From NCBI GenBank assembly GCA_951217055.1, contig OX578281.1:66218043-66282042 (forward strand): a stretch of DNA of 64,000 bases, in the 5' to 3' direction. The stretch is from Gerris lacustris (Eukaryota; Arthropoda; Insecta; Hemiptera; Gerridae). Positions 22,500-33,108 of this stretch are shown here, in pieces (within the stretch, counting starts at the first letter, position 1; every line of letters begins with the position of its first letter). Made by a program: the position numbers and the translations under genes. The notes beneath the pieces are model-generated. The model did not search any database. It was not told where the DNA came from and worked only from the letters and a program-made list of their open reading frames with translations.

Positions 22500-23285
22500 A
22501 AATCATTTCAAGATAAAAAGAACTTTTTATATACCATGTTTTTTAAATTTTCTGTTGAATCGTATGTAATGTTGATAATATAATTGTTATTGTTATATAA
22601 TATATAATGTTAGTGAAAAAAAGAGTAGTTCCGAATTTATTACTTCACATAAATGACAACTATCTAGAGAGCTGATCTTAAATCTAAATCTAAACCGTGC
22701 CATCGATATATTTGAAATAATATAAATAATATATTTTTAAGTTTTTGGTAGTTTTCATACTACGGAAAGTTAAATTTTAATTTAAATCAAATTATAATTA
22801 TTATTAACTACGGGAAACAGACAGTGAAAAATACACTCCCGGCGCTGGAGTGTATTTTTCACTGTCTGTTTCCCGTAGTTAATAATAATTATAATTTGAT
22901 TTAAAATAAATAATATAATCAATAAATACGATCGATATATTTTCTGTTTTGCTGTCATTCAATGTTTATCTCTTATTTATAAAAATAACGAATTTGAAAC
23001 CCGTCAAAATGAAGATTGCGTAAATATGGGACATGGCAAAACAAATAAAATAACTTGCGGATTTTTTCCGAACTAACTTTCCATACAGCAAAATGTGCTT
23101 AAAACCAATTAAATTCTGCTGAAAGATGGCTAAAAGTATTAAAATAATGCATTGTCATCGTGTTCTGAGCTATGCTAATAGTTTCAAATGTCTAGCTATT
23201 CGAGAAGTTAGTTAGAAATAGATTGCCAGATTTGTACCGGACAAACAAACAAACAAGAAAGCAAGCTAATAAAAACGTAGTAAAG
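22500..23285 (+). repeat. family F element, copy 1
   Basis: Matches the inverse of 40195-40860, and 61460-61775 with an internal deletion. Right end TAAAAACGTAGT at 23270-23281, preceded by (ACAA)n. The inverse of that word occurs near the left side in copy 2 and is degenerate here. Interrupted by the hairpin retrocopy at 22734-22905. Confidence 0.65.
22734..22905 (-). mobile_element. SINE retrocopy folded into a perfect hairpin
   Basis: Flanked by 12-bp duplications ATAAATAATATA (22722-22733 and 22906-22917). The left 47 bp are the SINE tail in minus orientation. Then 22781-22839 and 22847-22905 are 59-bp exact inverse copies around CGGCGCT. The sequence matches the SINE at 2897-3078 up to the B-box side, where it turns back on itself. 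Family F copy 2 lacks it. Confidence 0.85.
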
Positions 23286-23450
23286 TCATGAGGAGGGATA
23301 TGAGACCCAATGTTATCAGCTTTTCTCAAAACAGAAACGTTAAATATTCTTCTTGAATCGATAAATGTGTAAAGTTGGTAACCTTTTGTTCATATCCAAT
23401 ATCTCCATCAATTCCTATATTTAAATACGATGCCTAATTTGACTTCTTTA

Positions 23451-23468
23451 AAGGTTCACTGGGGAGTT
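23451..23468 (+). repeat. LINE target-site duplication, 5' copy
   Basis: AAGGTTCACTGGGGAGTT; the 3' copy at 27741-27759 has one extra G. Confidence 0.85.
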
Positions 23469-23809
23469 CGGTCTTGACCGTTGGAGTGTAAACATCGCTC
23501 CGTGCCGTGCGTGTATGAGTCATAGATAAAACCTAATCTAATCATCTATTAATATAGAATATATAATTATTTTAGTGTAAAAGTTTACGAAATAAAAAAA
23601 AAAATACGTGTTAAGTTTACGATCTAAAATACGTGTAAAAATTTACGAACTAAAATTCGGCAAAAGTTATTTACGTAAATATTTAAACAAATTACGATCT
23701 ATACACGTGCGCTGAAACTAATACAAAGCACTCTCAAATTAGTAACGATTTTATTTTATTGTATTGTAAATATAAATTAATTATATTCCTTTTATTTATT
23801 ATTTTAACA
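23469..23809 (+). promoter_or_regulatory. LINE 5' UTR, probable internal promoter
   Basis: About 340 bp that starts right after the target duplication with CGGTCTTGACCGTTGG, a locally GC-richer segment. Because the duplication abuts it, the 5' end is probably complete. Promoter role inferred from LINE biology. Confidence 0.4.
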
Positions 23810-24475
23810 ATGGAAAGTGAGTTAAGGGACATTAAACACAGTTTGATTCAGATAATGGAGAAGTTATCGGGCCTGGATGAGTTAAATCAAAAAGTAGACA
23901 GTTGGAAAGCAGGACAAGAGGAAGAGATATCGAAATTAAAAGAAACTATCACAAAGCAGAATGAACATATTAATATTCTCGATGCTAAAATTAAAAGAAA
24001 AAATATAGTAATAATAGGCACCAAAATAGAGGAAGATAATCTAGAAGACCGGATCGTAGAATTCATCAACAGCAACTTAAACTTGGAGCTGAAGAAATCC
24101 GATATAGAAGAATGCTACAAACTGGGAAATCAAGACTCGTCGCCTATTTTAGTCGCTCTTAGTAACATGAAAACTAAACATTTAATAATGAAAAATAAAT
24201 CTAATCTGAAGGAAAGATTCCCTGAACGCCCGGTATACATCAATAACGACTTACCCAAGGAGCTGAGAATCAAGCAAGCCAAATCAAGAGCTGAAAGAAA
24301 AATGTCACAAAAGAAAAGGCCTTTGTCCTCTCCGGAAAATCCTCGTTTAAGCAAAAAATTAGACCTATCTCAGACAGTGCAAATAGAAAGTAGTTCGGAA
24401 CAAAATAACAAAGTAAAAACGAGCAGTACAGACTTTAAACAGTACTCAAACAATTTTGCCATTAATACTCAATGA
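23810..24475 (+). CDS. LINE ORF1, coiled-coil RNA-binding protein
   Basis: 221 residues from ATG at 23810 (ACAATGG context). An upstream in-frame extension lacks ATG and is hydrophobic, so I take it as untranslated. Residues 1-60 are Glu/Lys/Leu-rich heptads, a likely coiled coil for trimerisation. Residues about 65-135 (RKNIVIIGTKIEEDNLEDRI to KTKHLIMKNKSNL) resemble the RRM-like fold of L1-type ORF1 proteins. The end is basic (RAERKMSQKKRP) and fits nucleic-acid binding. No CCHC knuckles. Expected to coat element RNA and form the particle with ORF2 protein. The stop is 18 bp before ORF2. Confidence 0.75.
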   Translation: MESELRDIKHSLIQIMEKLSGLDELNQKVDSWKAGQEEEISKLKETITKQNEHINILDAKIKRKNIVIIGTKIEEDNLEDRIVEFINSNLNLELKKSDIEECYKLGNQDSSPILVALSNMKTKHLIMKNKSNLKERFPERPVYINNDLPKELRIKQAKSRAERKMSQKKRPLSSPENPRLSKKLDLSQTVQIESSSEQNNKVKTSSTDFKQYSNNFAINTQ

Positions 24476-24493
24476 CTAGTAACCTCACAAAAA

Positions 24494-27391
24494 ATGTTGA
24501 ATAGAAACAAAGTGTTAAAGAGCAAACCTGTGTGGGACTTAATAACCCTCAATTGCAGAACCCTAAAATCAAATTCTAAACTGTGTGAATTGATAGAAGA
24601 ATTGGAAGAAATAGAATGGTCCGTAATCGGCCTTGCTGAAGTGAGGAGGAAAGGTGAGTCTTTTCTTGTAATGGATAATAATACTCTCTTTTACTATCAC
24701 GGGCTATCTGACTCGATTGGGGGTACCGGGTTTCTATTTAACGGGAATAAAGTCACTGTAATAAGAACGATAAATTTTAGTGATAGGATTGCCTTGGCAA
24801 CCTTAAAATTCTACACCCACCCCACAATTAAAGTAAAGGTCATACAAGTTTACGCTCCTACTATCCAAGCTTCTGATTCTGATATCGAAGAATTTTATTT
24901 AAACCTACAAGAAGCACTTGATAAATACCCCTGTGCACACACATATATTATAGGGGACCTAAATGCGAAAATAGGGGAAAGCAGAGGAGAAAAAGGCATT
25001 GGAAAATTCGGGTTAGGTACCAGAAACGAGAGGGGAGACAGGTTGGCAGTATTCACAGAAAGTAATAAATTATATATTATGAACTCATTCTTCAAGAAGA
25101 AAGAAAGTTGCAAATGGACCTGGATTAGTCCTGACGGTAAGGTCAAAAATGAAATTGACTTTATTATTGCGAACAAAAAGCAAACAATCCAAAATGTAGA
25201 TATTGTATGTGAAGTAAATATCGGAAGTGACCACAGGGCAGTCGGTGCAAAAATATCGTTAATTCAGGATAATAATAAAATTGCGTTAAAACCAAAAAAC
25301 CGGACAGTTCATATTATAAACAAATCAGTGCTTATGGAGAATAATTTTGAAGAATTATTACAAGGCGAACTTATATTAAATAAGGCAAACAGTTCAACAG
25401 ATGAGCAAGCTAAGTTACTTACTGAGGCAATAAAAGAGTGTTCGTTCATTATCCAAAACAAAGTAAAGCTTAAAAAGGCACAAAACTGTAGAAACTTCCC
25501 TGCTTATATTAAAAGACTCCTTAGGAAAAGAAGAGGAATTAAGAGAAACGAGGCAACAGCAAGGGAAGTCTCTAACATAAACAAGATAATTCGGTGTGAA
25601 ATATCTTCTTGGCAGCTAAAGAAAGCCAATGCAAAATTGCAACTAGCCTTGGAAGAAGGAGGAAAACTAAAAAATACTCATTTACCGAGAAGAAGAATTC
25701 ATGTTCTTAAGGACAATGATGGTAAGGAAGTAAGAGAAGTCGATGAATTATTGTTATTTATAAAGCAGTATTATGAAGAATTGTATAAATGTAATGATGA
25801 AATAATTAGAAATGAATATGTCCTTAACGCACCTCCATACGACCAGGAAGAAAATATAATGCTAAGTGAAGTAGAATGGGCGGTGAAGAATCTGAAGGAA
25901 GGAAAAGCAGTCGGGGTTGACGGTGTGAGTGCTGAACAGCTGAAAGCTGGAGGAGAATCAATTCTTAAGTACCTGGTGCAACTATTCAACAACTGTTTAA
26001 CTACAAGCAGTCCGCCTGAAGAATGGTCTCTGTCAAAGCTCATTCTGCTGTTTAAAAAAGGGGATAACTCACATTTAAAAAACTACCGGCCATTAAGTTT
26101 GCTTTCGACAGTGTACAAAGTATTCTCAAAAATAATAACGAACAGATTATCTAAGCGCATTGATTTTTCTCTTTCAAAAGAACAAACCGGGTTCAGATCA
26201 GGATATTCAACATTAGACCATATTTTTACAATTAAAGAATTAATTAGGAAATCTAAAGATTATAACCTGCCATTATGTCTATTGTTCATTGATTATGAAA
26301 AAGCTTTTGACAAAGTAGACTACAGGGCGATAGTTGATGCCTTGCAAAAAAGGGCAGTGGATCCAAAGATAGTCCTTTTGTTTTTAAATATATACCGAAA
26401 AGCGGAAGCCATTTATAATCTGGACAAGGCAAACATACATATTAGAATTGGTAGGGGTGTTAGACAAGGTGACAACATATCTCCTAAATTATTTATTGCG
26501 ATTCTACAAGACCTAATTGGGAAATGCGACATGGAGGAAGACGGTATAAAAATATGTGGGGAGTGGCTATACTACTTAGCCTTTGCAGATGACATAGTGC
26601 TGATAAGCCATTCAATTGAAAACATAATGATTATGCTCCAGAAACTACAAATGCAAAGTAGAAATGTAGGTTTACAAATAAATCATGAGAAATGTAAATA
26701 CATGACTATTAACATTGACAATGATTCACTCCCAAATTCAAGTATACAAAAAGTCGATGACTTTATATACTTAGGGCATCAAATTAGCACTGCCGGCCAA
26801 AACAGCGAATTAAAAAGAAGAATCACTCTAGGCTGGAAAGCAATTATAAAAAATAAGCATTTTTTTAGAAGTCCTGCGCCAGTCGAGCTAAAAAGAAAAC
26901 TATGGATATCAACGGTTTTACCTGTACTTAGTTACGGTTGTGAAACTTGGATTTTAACAGCAGAAACAAGGCAAAAGTTTAGAGTGTCTGTGCGTGCTAT
27001 GCAGAGATACATTTTGGGTATCACAAGGAAGGATAGAAAAACGAACGAATGGATCCAAAAGCAAACTGACTTCCCGGACATAGTTAAAAGCCTTCATATA
27101 AGAAAATGGAAATGGAGTGGACATGTAATTAGGAGGCGTGATCCAAATTGGACACGCATCATGATCGACTGGGTGCCAAGAGATGAGAAAAGAGGACGAG
27201 GAAGACCTGGCTTAAACTGGGACCAAGAAATGAAAATTACATGTGGAGGCGCTTCGTGGCCTAGGATTGCTATGATAAGAAGTGAATGGAAGAGGCTGGG
27301 AATCGCTCATTATGAAGTCTGGATGCAGGAGAACTTAACAGTAGATGATATTTTTCAGCTACCAAAAAAATGTTACTATGACAATAGATGA
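24494..27391 (+). CDS. LINE ORF2, endonuclease-reverse transcriptase
   Basis: 965 residues, uninterrupted. An APE-type endonuclease spans about 15-260: LNCRTL (Asn), GLAEVR (Glu), VYAPT, IIGDLNAKIG, DFIIAN and GSDHR are all present. Reverse transcriptase spans about 460-740: GVDGVSAEQLKAGG, NYRPLSLL, LLFIDYEKAFDKVD (first Asp), RGVRQGDNISP and FADD at 697-700. The C-terminal part has FIYLGHQIS, SYGCETW and RGRGRPGLNWDQEM, typical of insect endonuclease-RT proteins. No RNase H seen. It would nick target DNA and prime cDNA synthesis in place. ATG 24494 is the first in frame; translation after ORF1 may need reinitiation. Confidence 0.92.
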   Translation: MLNRNKVLKSKPVWDLITLNCRTLKSNSKLCELIEELEEIEWSVIGLAEVRRKGESFLVMDNNTLFYYHGLSDSIGGTGFLFNGNKVTVIRTINFSDRIALATLKFYTHPTIKVKVIQVYAPTIQASDSDIEEFYLNLQEALDKYPCAHTYIIGDLNAKIGESRGEKGIGKFGLGTRNERGDRLAVFTESNKLYIMNSFFKKKESCKWTWISPDGKVKNEIDFIIANKKQTIQNVDIVCEVNIGSDHRAVGAKISLIQDNNKIALKPKNRTVHIINKSVLMENNFEELLQGELILNKANSSTDEQAKLLTEAIKECSFIIQNKVKLKKAQNCRNFPAYIKRLLRKRRGIKRNEATAREVSNINKIIRCEISSWQLKKANAKLQLALEEGGKLKNTHLPRRRIHVLKDNDGKEVREVDELLLFIKQYYEELYKCNDEIIRNEYVLNAPPYDQEENIMLSEVEWAVKNLKEGKAVGVDGVSAEQLKAGGESILKYLVQLFNNCLTTSSPPEEWSLSKLILLFKKGDNSHLKNYRPLSLLSTVYKVFSKIITNRLSKRIDFSLSKEQTGFRSGYSTLDHIFTIKELIRKSKDYNLPLCLLFIDYEKAFDKVDYRAIVDALQKRAVDPKIVLLFLNIYRKAEAIYNLDKANIHIRIGRGVRQGDNISPKLFIAILQDLIGKCDMEEDGIKICGEWLYYLAFADDIVLISHSIENIMIMLQKLQMQSRNVGLQINHEKCKYMTINIDNDSLPNSSIQKVDDFIYLGHQISTAGQNSELKRRITLGWKAIIKNKHFFRSPAPVELKRKLWISTVLPVLSYGCETWILTAETRQKFRVSVRAMQRYILGITRKDRKTNEWIQKQTDFPDIVKSLHIRKWKWSGHVIRRRDPNWTRIMIDWVPRDEKRGRGRPGLNWDQEMKITCGGASWPRIAMIRSEWKRLGIAHYEVWMQENLTVDDIFQLPKKCYYDNR

Positions 27392-27740
27392 TTGTATGAT
27401 TACTACTAATAGTGTAATGTTATGGTTTCTTTTTTCAACTTAAATCTGGACTATCCTATGTAATAGTTAATAGAGGCAGTTTATAAGTTTTTTTATTCCT
27501 ATTATTACTTTCCATATGAACTGGATTATTACTATGTATTAGCAACAGAGATATAGTTTCTTTTTGCTTTGTATTTATAACGAACTCATTTTTTCCTCAG
27601 CATCTGCTGATTATATCAACCTTGTGGTAGAAAAGTTATAATTTCTTTTTGTTTTAATTATCACGTGTAATTTAAAGTTGTATTTCTTTTTAAAGGTTTG
27701 ATAAATAAAGGAAATAAATAAATAAATAAATAAATAAATA
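27392..27740 (+). other. LINE 3' UTR and (AAAT)n tail
   Basis: About 320 bp of T-rich UTR with ATAAATAAAGG near the end, then an (AAAT)n tail at about 27711-27740 directly joined to the target duplication. Confidence 0.7.
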
Positions 27741-27759
27741 AAGGTTCACTGGGGGAGTT
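27741..27759 (+). repeat. LINE target-site duplication, 3' copy
   Basis: AAGGTTCACTGGGGGAGTT, one G longer than the 5' copy. Confidence 0.85.
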
Positions 27760-27992
27760 GTAAATGATATATTCATTTGACATAATATAGTAACAAAGTT
27801 TCAAAGCATAACACACTTTAGGATGTCATTTTAATGGGAAAGCATCATGTTCAGTTCAAATAGCATGTAGCAGACACGAGTCGGAACATGCATGTCAGGA
27901 AAGTTTGAGCTATAACTTAGTTAAATACCTTTGAGATAATAACGGGAGAGAATATTACGTTCTGTCAACAAATTGAAAATATCATTATTACA

Positions 27993-28240
27993 AATAATCT
28001 GCCAATTAGTAGGGCACAAAGATACACTTTGCATCCTATTATTGAATGAACTGTCACATTTAAAAACAGTTAAAACTAATATGGGACCATCTGTTGGCTG
28101 CTTATGACAAACCATCCAAATTTCATTAAAATCGTATACATGTATCGTAATGATATGTTGGTTCACAAAAATTGAGAAACAGACAGACACGAAACCAAAA
28201 AAGCTCCCTGATGTCTGAGATGGATTTGATATCCAGTGTC
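27993..28240 (+). repeat. family A' repeat, truncated
   Basis: Degenerate left end CTGCCAATTAGTAGGGCAC, core CCAAATTTCATTAAAATCG near 28119, short GACA tract near 28180, then ATGTCTGAGATGGATTT. The terminal hairpin is missing. Confidence 0.55.
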
Positions 28241-28780
28241 TGACGGACACTGGATGACCGAGGCATTTGGTAATCCGGATACCAAGGTGAACGAATAGTA
28301 TTAATCTCACGGAAATCGGTAACCCACTCAAAGAAAAAAATTTATAAAATCCAATCATGCCGCAATTGGTGTTCCGCCTTCGGACTTCGAAATATCGGCA
28401 AAAGTAAGGGCCACAAGAATTGTAATCTCAAATTCTATTTAATTATCAATTTGAATATATATATCTATTTTATATTTGCCTATTTGAACCTCCTTAGCCG
28501 TTACAGGTTTAACAAATTCAAATAATTCTTGAAATTTAGGTGTCGTTATTCTTTGAACTTCTTTTTACAGACTTCTTCATCCTTCTAAGGTATAACCCAA
28601 TATCGTCTCTGATTGCAGTCAAGATTTTAAGCTTGTAAGGACTTCCAAAAATGCTCCCTCAATAACCAGCCTTAACAACTGCCTAATTGACTGTTGACAT
28701 AGGCCTAAAGACGACATGCTTGCTGATAAAGTGAGAACTGAGGTACTAAAAATTGGTGAGTGGCAGCCAAAGATGTGACT
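28241..28780. other. unassigned DNA
   Basis: No gene or repeat recognised. Confidence 0.35.
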
Positions 28781-29097
28781 GATTTGCCAGCCGCTGCTTG
28801 CTGGTACTACTGCCAGCCATTGATCTGATCATGCCGATGCTTGCTGGTGCTACTGCCAGCCGTTGCTTGCTGGTACTACTGTCAGTTACTGCTTGCTGGT
28901 GCTAATGCCAGTCACTGCTTGCTGGTGCTACTGCCAGGCGTTGACCATGCCGCTGCTTGCTGGTGCTACTGCCAGCCATTGATCATGCCGCTGCTTGCTG
29001 GTGCTACTGCCAGCCGTTGCTTGCTGATACTACTGCCAGTTACTGCTTGCTGGTTCTAATGCCAGTCACTGCTTGCTGGTGCTACTGCCAGCCACTG
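28781..29097 (+). repeat. GC-richer minisatellite (GCTTGCTGGTGCTACTGCCA)
   Basis: About eleven degenerate units of roughly 24-36 bp, each with TGCTTGCTGGTNCTA and TGCCAGYC, some with CATTGATCATGCCGC spacers. A 72-codon frame across it merely reads the repeat and is not a convincing gene. Confidence 0.85.
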
Positions 29098-30129
29098 CTG
29101 ATCAGCTACTCTTGTAACATAGTGTGACCCAGTCTTTACTATCGGTATTCTGACACAATTGTGAACCAAAACAACTACAGATGACGATCAATTTTGTGTG
29201 GGCCTCGTGTGTGGAAATGCATCACTTATGAGTTCGTAACCAATAAGTAATTTTAATCACAAACAAGTAACCACTTCTTTGGAGTAGCTCCGTATTCGCA
29301 AGGATTAACACAAGAAATTAAAACTGAATCGTCCAAAATAATCAGTAGAAACAATTTAATCGCAGAGGGATATAAACGATAAAAAGACATTTCAAAAATC
29401 CATAGACCACAAAAGTGTCAAGATTGAAACATACCCAAGAGGAAGAGGAAAATATGTCTTAATGGAAGTAGAATACTTTTTGTAATTGAAGTGTGTGGTA
29501 TTATGTTTAAAAACAAAAGATAGCCAGAGAAAAATTCATTGCTCAAAAAGAAAAAATGATATTTTTAAGAATATTAAAAGTAATAAATATAAATATAAGA
29601 AAAGAGCCCACGTGGTATTTGTATACATTGCTATTATGTTAACAAGAAATTCTCCCACCCGTTTATAGGCCCTAGAAGGGAAAATGAATATACACTATCT
29701 TAATTTTTTTATATAAGAAAGTGTGTTACAAGAAAAGCCATAATCTAAAAATAAAAACAGAAAATTTGAATGTCATTTACTTACATTAATTTGTTTCAAA
29801 TTTAATAAATTGAAGCTAGTGTACATGAATATCCTACAATAATAATGAATCAGTTTTACAATGGCCATAAAAATAAAAGTATGATTATAAAATGCTATTT
29901 TTTGTGAGTTCGTTGGAATATTTCCTTTGCTTAAGCTTTTATGTATCAACCTAGCTAAAATTGTCATTGAAAACAAATTATTTTGTAGGAATATAATTGT
30001 AAAACAAATGACAACAGCTGAAATTATAAAAGTAAAACTGGAAATGGAATCTCAACGCACACTTAAAATTATACGATTAAGGAACACATACGAAGGTACA
30101 ACATTTCGTTATGCACTTTCACTATATTA
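29098..30129. other. unassigned AT-rich DNA
   Basis: Short frames only; none has a recognisable domain or codon pattern. Confidence 0.35.
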
Positions 30130-30345
30130 GCGAATTTTCAAAGAAAATTAAGCTATTGCAATGGTTTCAAAAATTTTGTAATTCGAATTTTTGAAAATTT
30201 TCTCCATGTAAATTCGTTTTAGACCATTCTGAATCGATTCCTAAAATGTAACAATTTTTTTATATATGTATATATGAATGTATATATTGTATATATGTAT
30301 CTATATATGTGTCACTCCAGACGATATCTCCCCTTAGGATGCAAA
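30130..30345 (+). repeat. family I repeat, copy 1
   Basis: GCTATTGCAATGGTTTCAAA, then CGTTTTAGACCATTCTGAAT, a TATATG-rich tract and GTCACTCCAGACGATATCTC. Same order as at 34420-34640. Confidence 0.6.
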
Positions 30346-30407
30346 ATTTTAAAATGTCAATAATATCAAAAGAAAAGATGAGTTCAGGATCGAGAATGTG
30401 CTTCCCG

Positions 30408-30452
30408 TAGTTTATAATAATTATAATTTATTTTAAATTAATAATAGATATT
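30408..30452 (+). repeat. SINE body fragment
   Basis: TTCCCGTAGTTTATAATAAT and following bases match the SINE body at 22847-22905. Confidence 0.45.
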
Positions 30453-31909
30453 TATAAACAAGAAATAATTTGAATCAAAAATTATTCTACGAGAGTTCTA
30501 CACGTAGGATGTACGGCGCGGCGTGGTACTACACTGGCACGTCACTGCATTGCGGGGCTGCATCCATTAAATTAAGGAACTCCGCTTAACCCCTCACGTC
30601 ATTTGCGTTCGCTCTTCCGTCTACCCCTCCATTTATAAAAAACAAACAAAAAAACTCTCCCTCCCCCTCCACCGCATTCTTTCTCTTCCCAAACCCCCTT
30701 CCTCTTCCCTAAGAATAAGAGGACGAAGAGGATGGAAGTACTTTCTTTAGCAAAACCCTAGAATCGGGAAGTTATTTCAGCCAAAGTTTAATGTTGAAAT
30801 TTGAAAATTACTATAAATATCAAGAAAAACATACCAATTTCACGGTCGCTGAATCTGGGATTTTTATCTTCCCTACAAAAATACCCCCTCCTAAAGTTTT
30901 GCAAAAAAAAAAAAAAAAAAAAAAAATATGGCCAAAATGAGAGTGTTAACAATTAAGTTTATACTTGTAAGGCATATTACAATATAATATTAAAGTTCTT
31001 TCAGGTTAATTAAGAATATGCCACGTTTTAACCGAAAAATTATCCTGGAAGCCATATTGAAAATATAGTATGGCCGACGTAAGAGCCCACTTCTACGTGA
31101 GTTCTTTATGCACCGCATCAATAGTAGATTACACGTTTCTCCGGCTTTAGAAATGTATCCACTGAATGGAATATGAGGCAAAACAAGGTCTCATTCTTTT
31201 TTCGTCTTTTTGGCACTTTATAAGAATATTTAGAGTTAATTAGAAAAACAATAAAAAAAAAAAGCTAAGTAACTTTTTTAGTATTATTAAGTTAAAGAAA
31301 CAAGAATTCATATTTTGCATTATATCACTAAGACCTTCAACTTAAACTAAGAAATTGGAATTCAAGAATGTTTAATAATTAATAAATTACAGTAATTAAC
31401 TTAATTTCATTCTTTAGTAACGATAAAAGTATGAAGGGAGTTAGGAAAAAGTTATTGTTTAGAGCTGTTTTATTCTTTGCTTTAACTTATTATACAGTTT
31501 AAGGAAATTAAATACTAATGAAGAACTTAAAGAAATTAGACTTTCTTGCAATATATTTTATCACAGTTTTGAAGTAAGCAAAAGTCTTTTCTGAAAAAAA
31601 ACTTTTTTAAACCCTTCTTTCTTTTAAGTTTGTCGCCTCACCATCTTCGGCGTACAATTAATTTTATTTTTTTTTTGCACTAGCTCAGTGGAGATGGGGA
31701 TGGGTTGCTATTCGTAGGAGCTACAATTATTTTTTGAGCGCCACGATATTTTATATTCGGGAAGAAATAACGAAACCCAAAGTCCTCGTCGTGAGAAAGA
31801 AAACTTTTTATTTAAAAGAAAAACTACTTTTATAAAAGAAAAAGCAAGGAAGGTTGCGACCACGCAAAATAAATAAATTTAAGTATGCTCCTGCAAAAAC
31901 TAAATAAAC
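30453..31909. other. unassigned DNA
   Basis: Includes a pyrimidine-rich stretch near 30655-30715, an A24 run at about 30902-30925, and a segment near 31095-31135 (TTCTTTATGCACCGCATCA) that recurs inverted near 48670-48700. No gene seen. Confidence 0.35.
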
Positions 31910-32715
31910 AAAATACGTGTGGTGTCGCGGGACACCCGGTTAGAGGTGGTTAGAGGTGGTTAGTTACATTTTTCATTAAATATAAATTATAAAATCACAC
32001 TGCTAAGTACGTATACATTGCTAACTACTTATACATGGCGGAGTTAGAAAAGAGTTACAAAATTAAAAGTGACAAACTGTTTGTACCTAGCAGAGTTAAG
32101 GCAAAATTAAAAGAAAATCATTATTTGTATAATTAAAGCAAGCGTCTTACTATAAATATATTGAATATAAGAAAAAAGTTGATCATGATGAGTTTATAGT
32201 GAAAGAGTATGTTTGTTAAAAGAGTTTGGATTGCAATAGGACTGTTTTCTACCTACCCGGCCAATTAATTTAAAATATTATAAAATATATATCTTCCCTA
32301 CTCTACAGCTTCTGCTTGTATCAGGGTGAAATTTTACATGATTAAATTTTATTTATTTACAAAACAAAGTGTCATTTTTGACATATATATAACAAAAAAA
32401 ATCAAAACAAGTCAAGTAACAGGCTTCCTTAATAACACTTTTTCCCGTCTTTTGAAGCTTATGTTTACGCGAGCGTTGTGAGTGAACGCTTGGGTGAATA
32501 ACTTTTCCGACGAACTCAGCCTGGGCATTGGTAAAATGAACATGTGTACCAAATTTCATCTAACTCGGTGATCTTTTACTCAAGTCATCGTCATCTGTTG
32601 ATTTCGTGACGGATTTTCCGTGACGGTTATTGTGTGACGGTGATTTTTTTTTTTTTTTTTTTCTGATTCACTCTCGGGCTCCAGAACGTGTTGTAAGGAA
32701 CTTCGTTCCAAAAAC
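31910..32715 (+). repeat. family E repeat, copy 1
   Basis: Left end has the hairpin GGTGTC-GCGG-GACACC near 31921-31936, followed by 10-bp repeats GGTTAGAGGT. The interior shares CATGGCGGAGTTAGAAAAGA with 59470-59500 inverted. It then has the A-type core (GTACCAAATTTCATCTAACT), and the right end is TAAGGAACTTCGTTCC. Noncoding. Confidence 0.6.
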
Positions 32716-33108
32716 TAAACTCCAAAAAAACTAAATGATTGACGATCATTCTCAAGAAAAAAAAAATCTAAATCATAACTATATTTCGAAAAAAACCAAA
32801 TGTTTCATGATCACGGCAGACGGCTCGATCAAGCAACATCGAGGCACTTCCCGCAACCTACCACAACACTCGACTCACACCGACTGATCCCGACACGTGC
32901 CGACCACACCAACCATAAACCACACAAAAAAGAAACATACCCTATCACCAAATAAACAATACTAATTAACATTCTTCCACCACTAGATCAAAGCGTCCCC
33001 AGATATAGAGGTCAACATTCGCAGAGCCAAAGATATTGGGAGTTGCCAATCAACCAATAACAAAGGCTCTAATGCAGCGGTATAAAAATAAACCACTACC
33101 AGTTTACT
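32716..33108. other. unassigned DNA
   Basis: No gene or repeat recognised. Confidence 0.35.

Larger units (their letters stand above)
23469..27740 (+). mobile_element. full-length two-ORF non-LTR retrotransposon
   Basis: About 4.27 kb between an 18-bp and a 19-bp copy of the same target sequence. It has a 5' UTR of about 340 bp, ORF1, an 18-bp gap, ORF2 and a 3' UTR of about 320 bp with AATAAA-type words and an (AAAT)n tail. Both ORFs are open with all expected catalytic motifs. The near-identical duplications and intact frames suggest a young insertion. ORF2 architecture and the GRGRPGLNW tail recall RTE/Daphne-like elements; clade not settled. Confidence 0.85.

Noticed and set aside
28841..29059. 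72-codon frame in the 28.8-kb minisatellite
   Set aside because: It follows the repeat unit and has no start context or relative outside the array.
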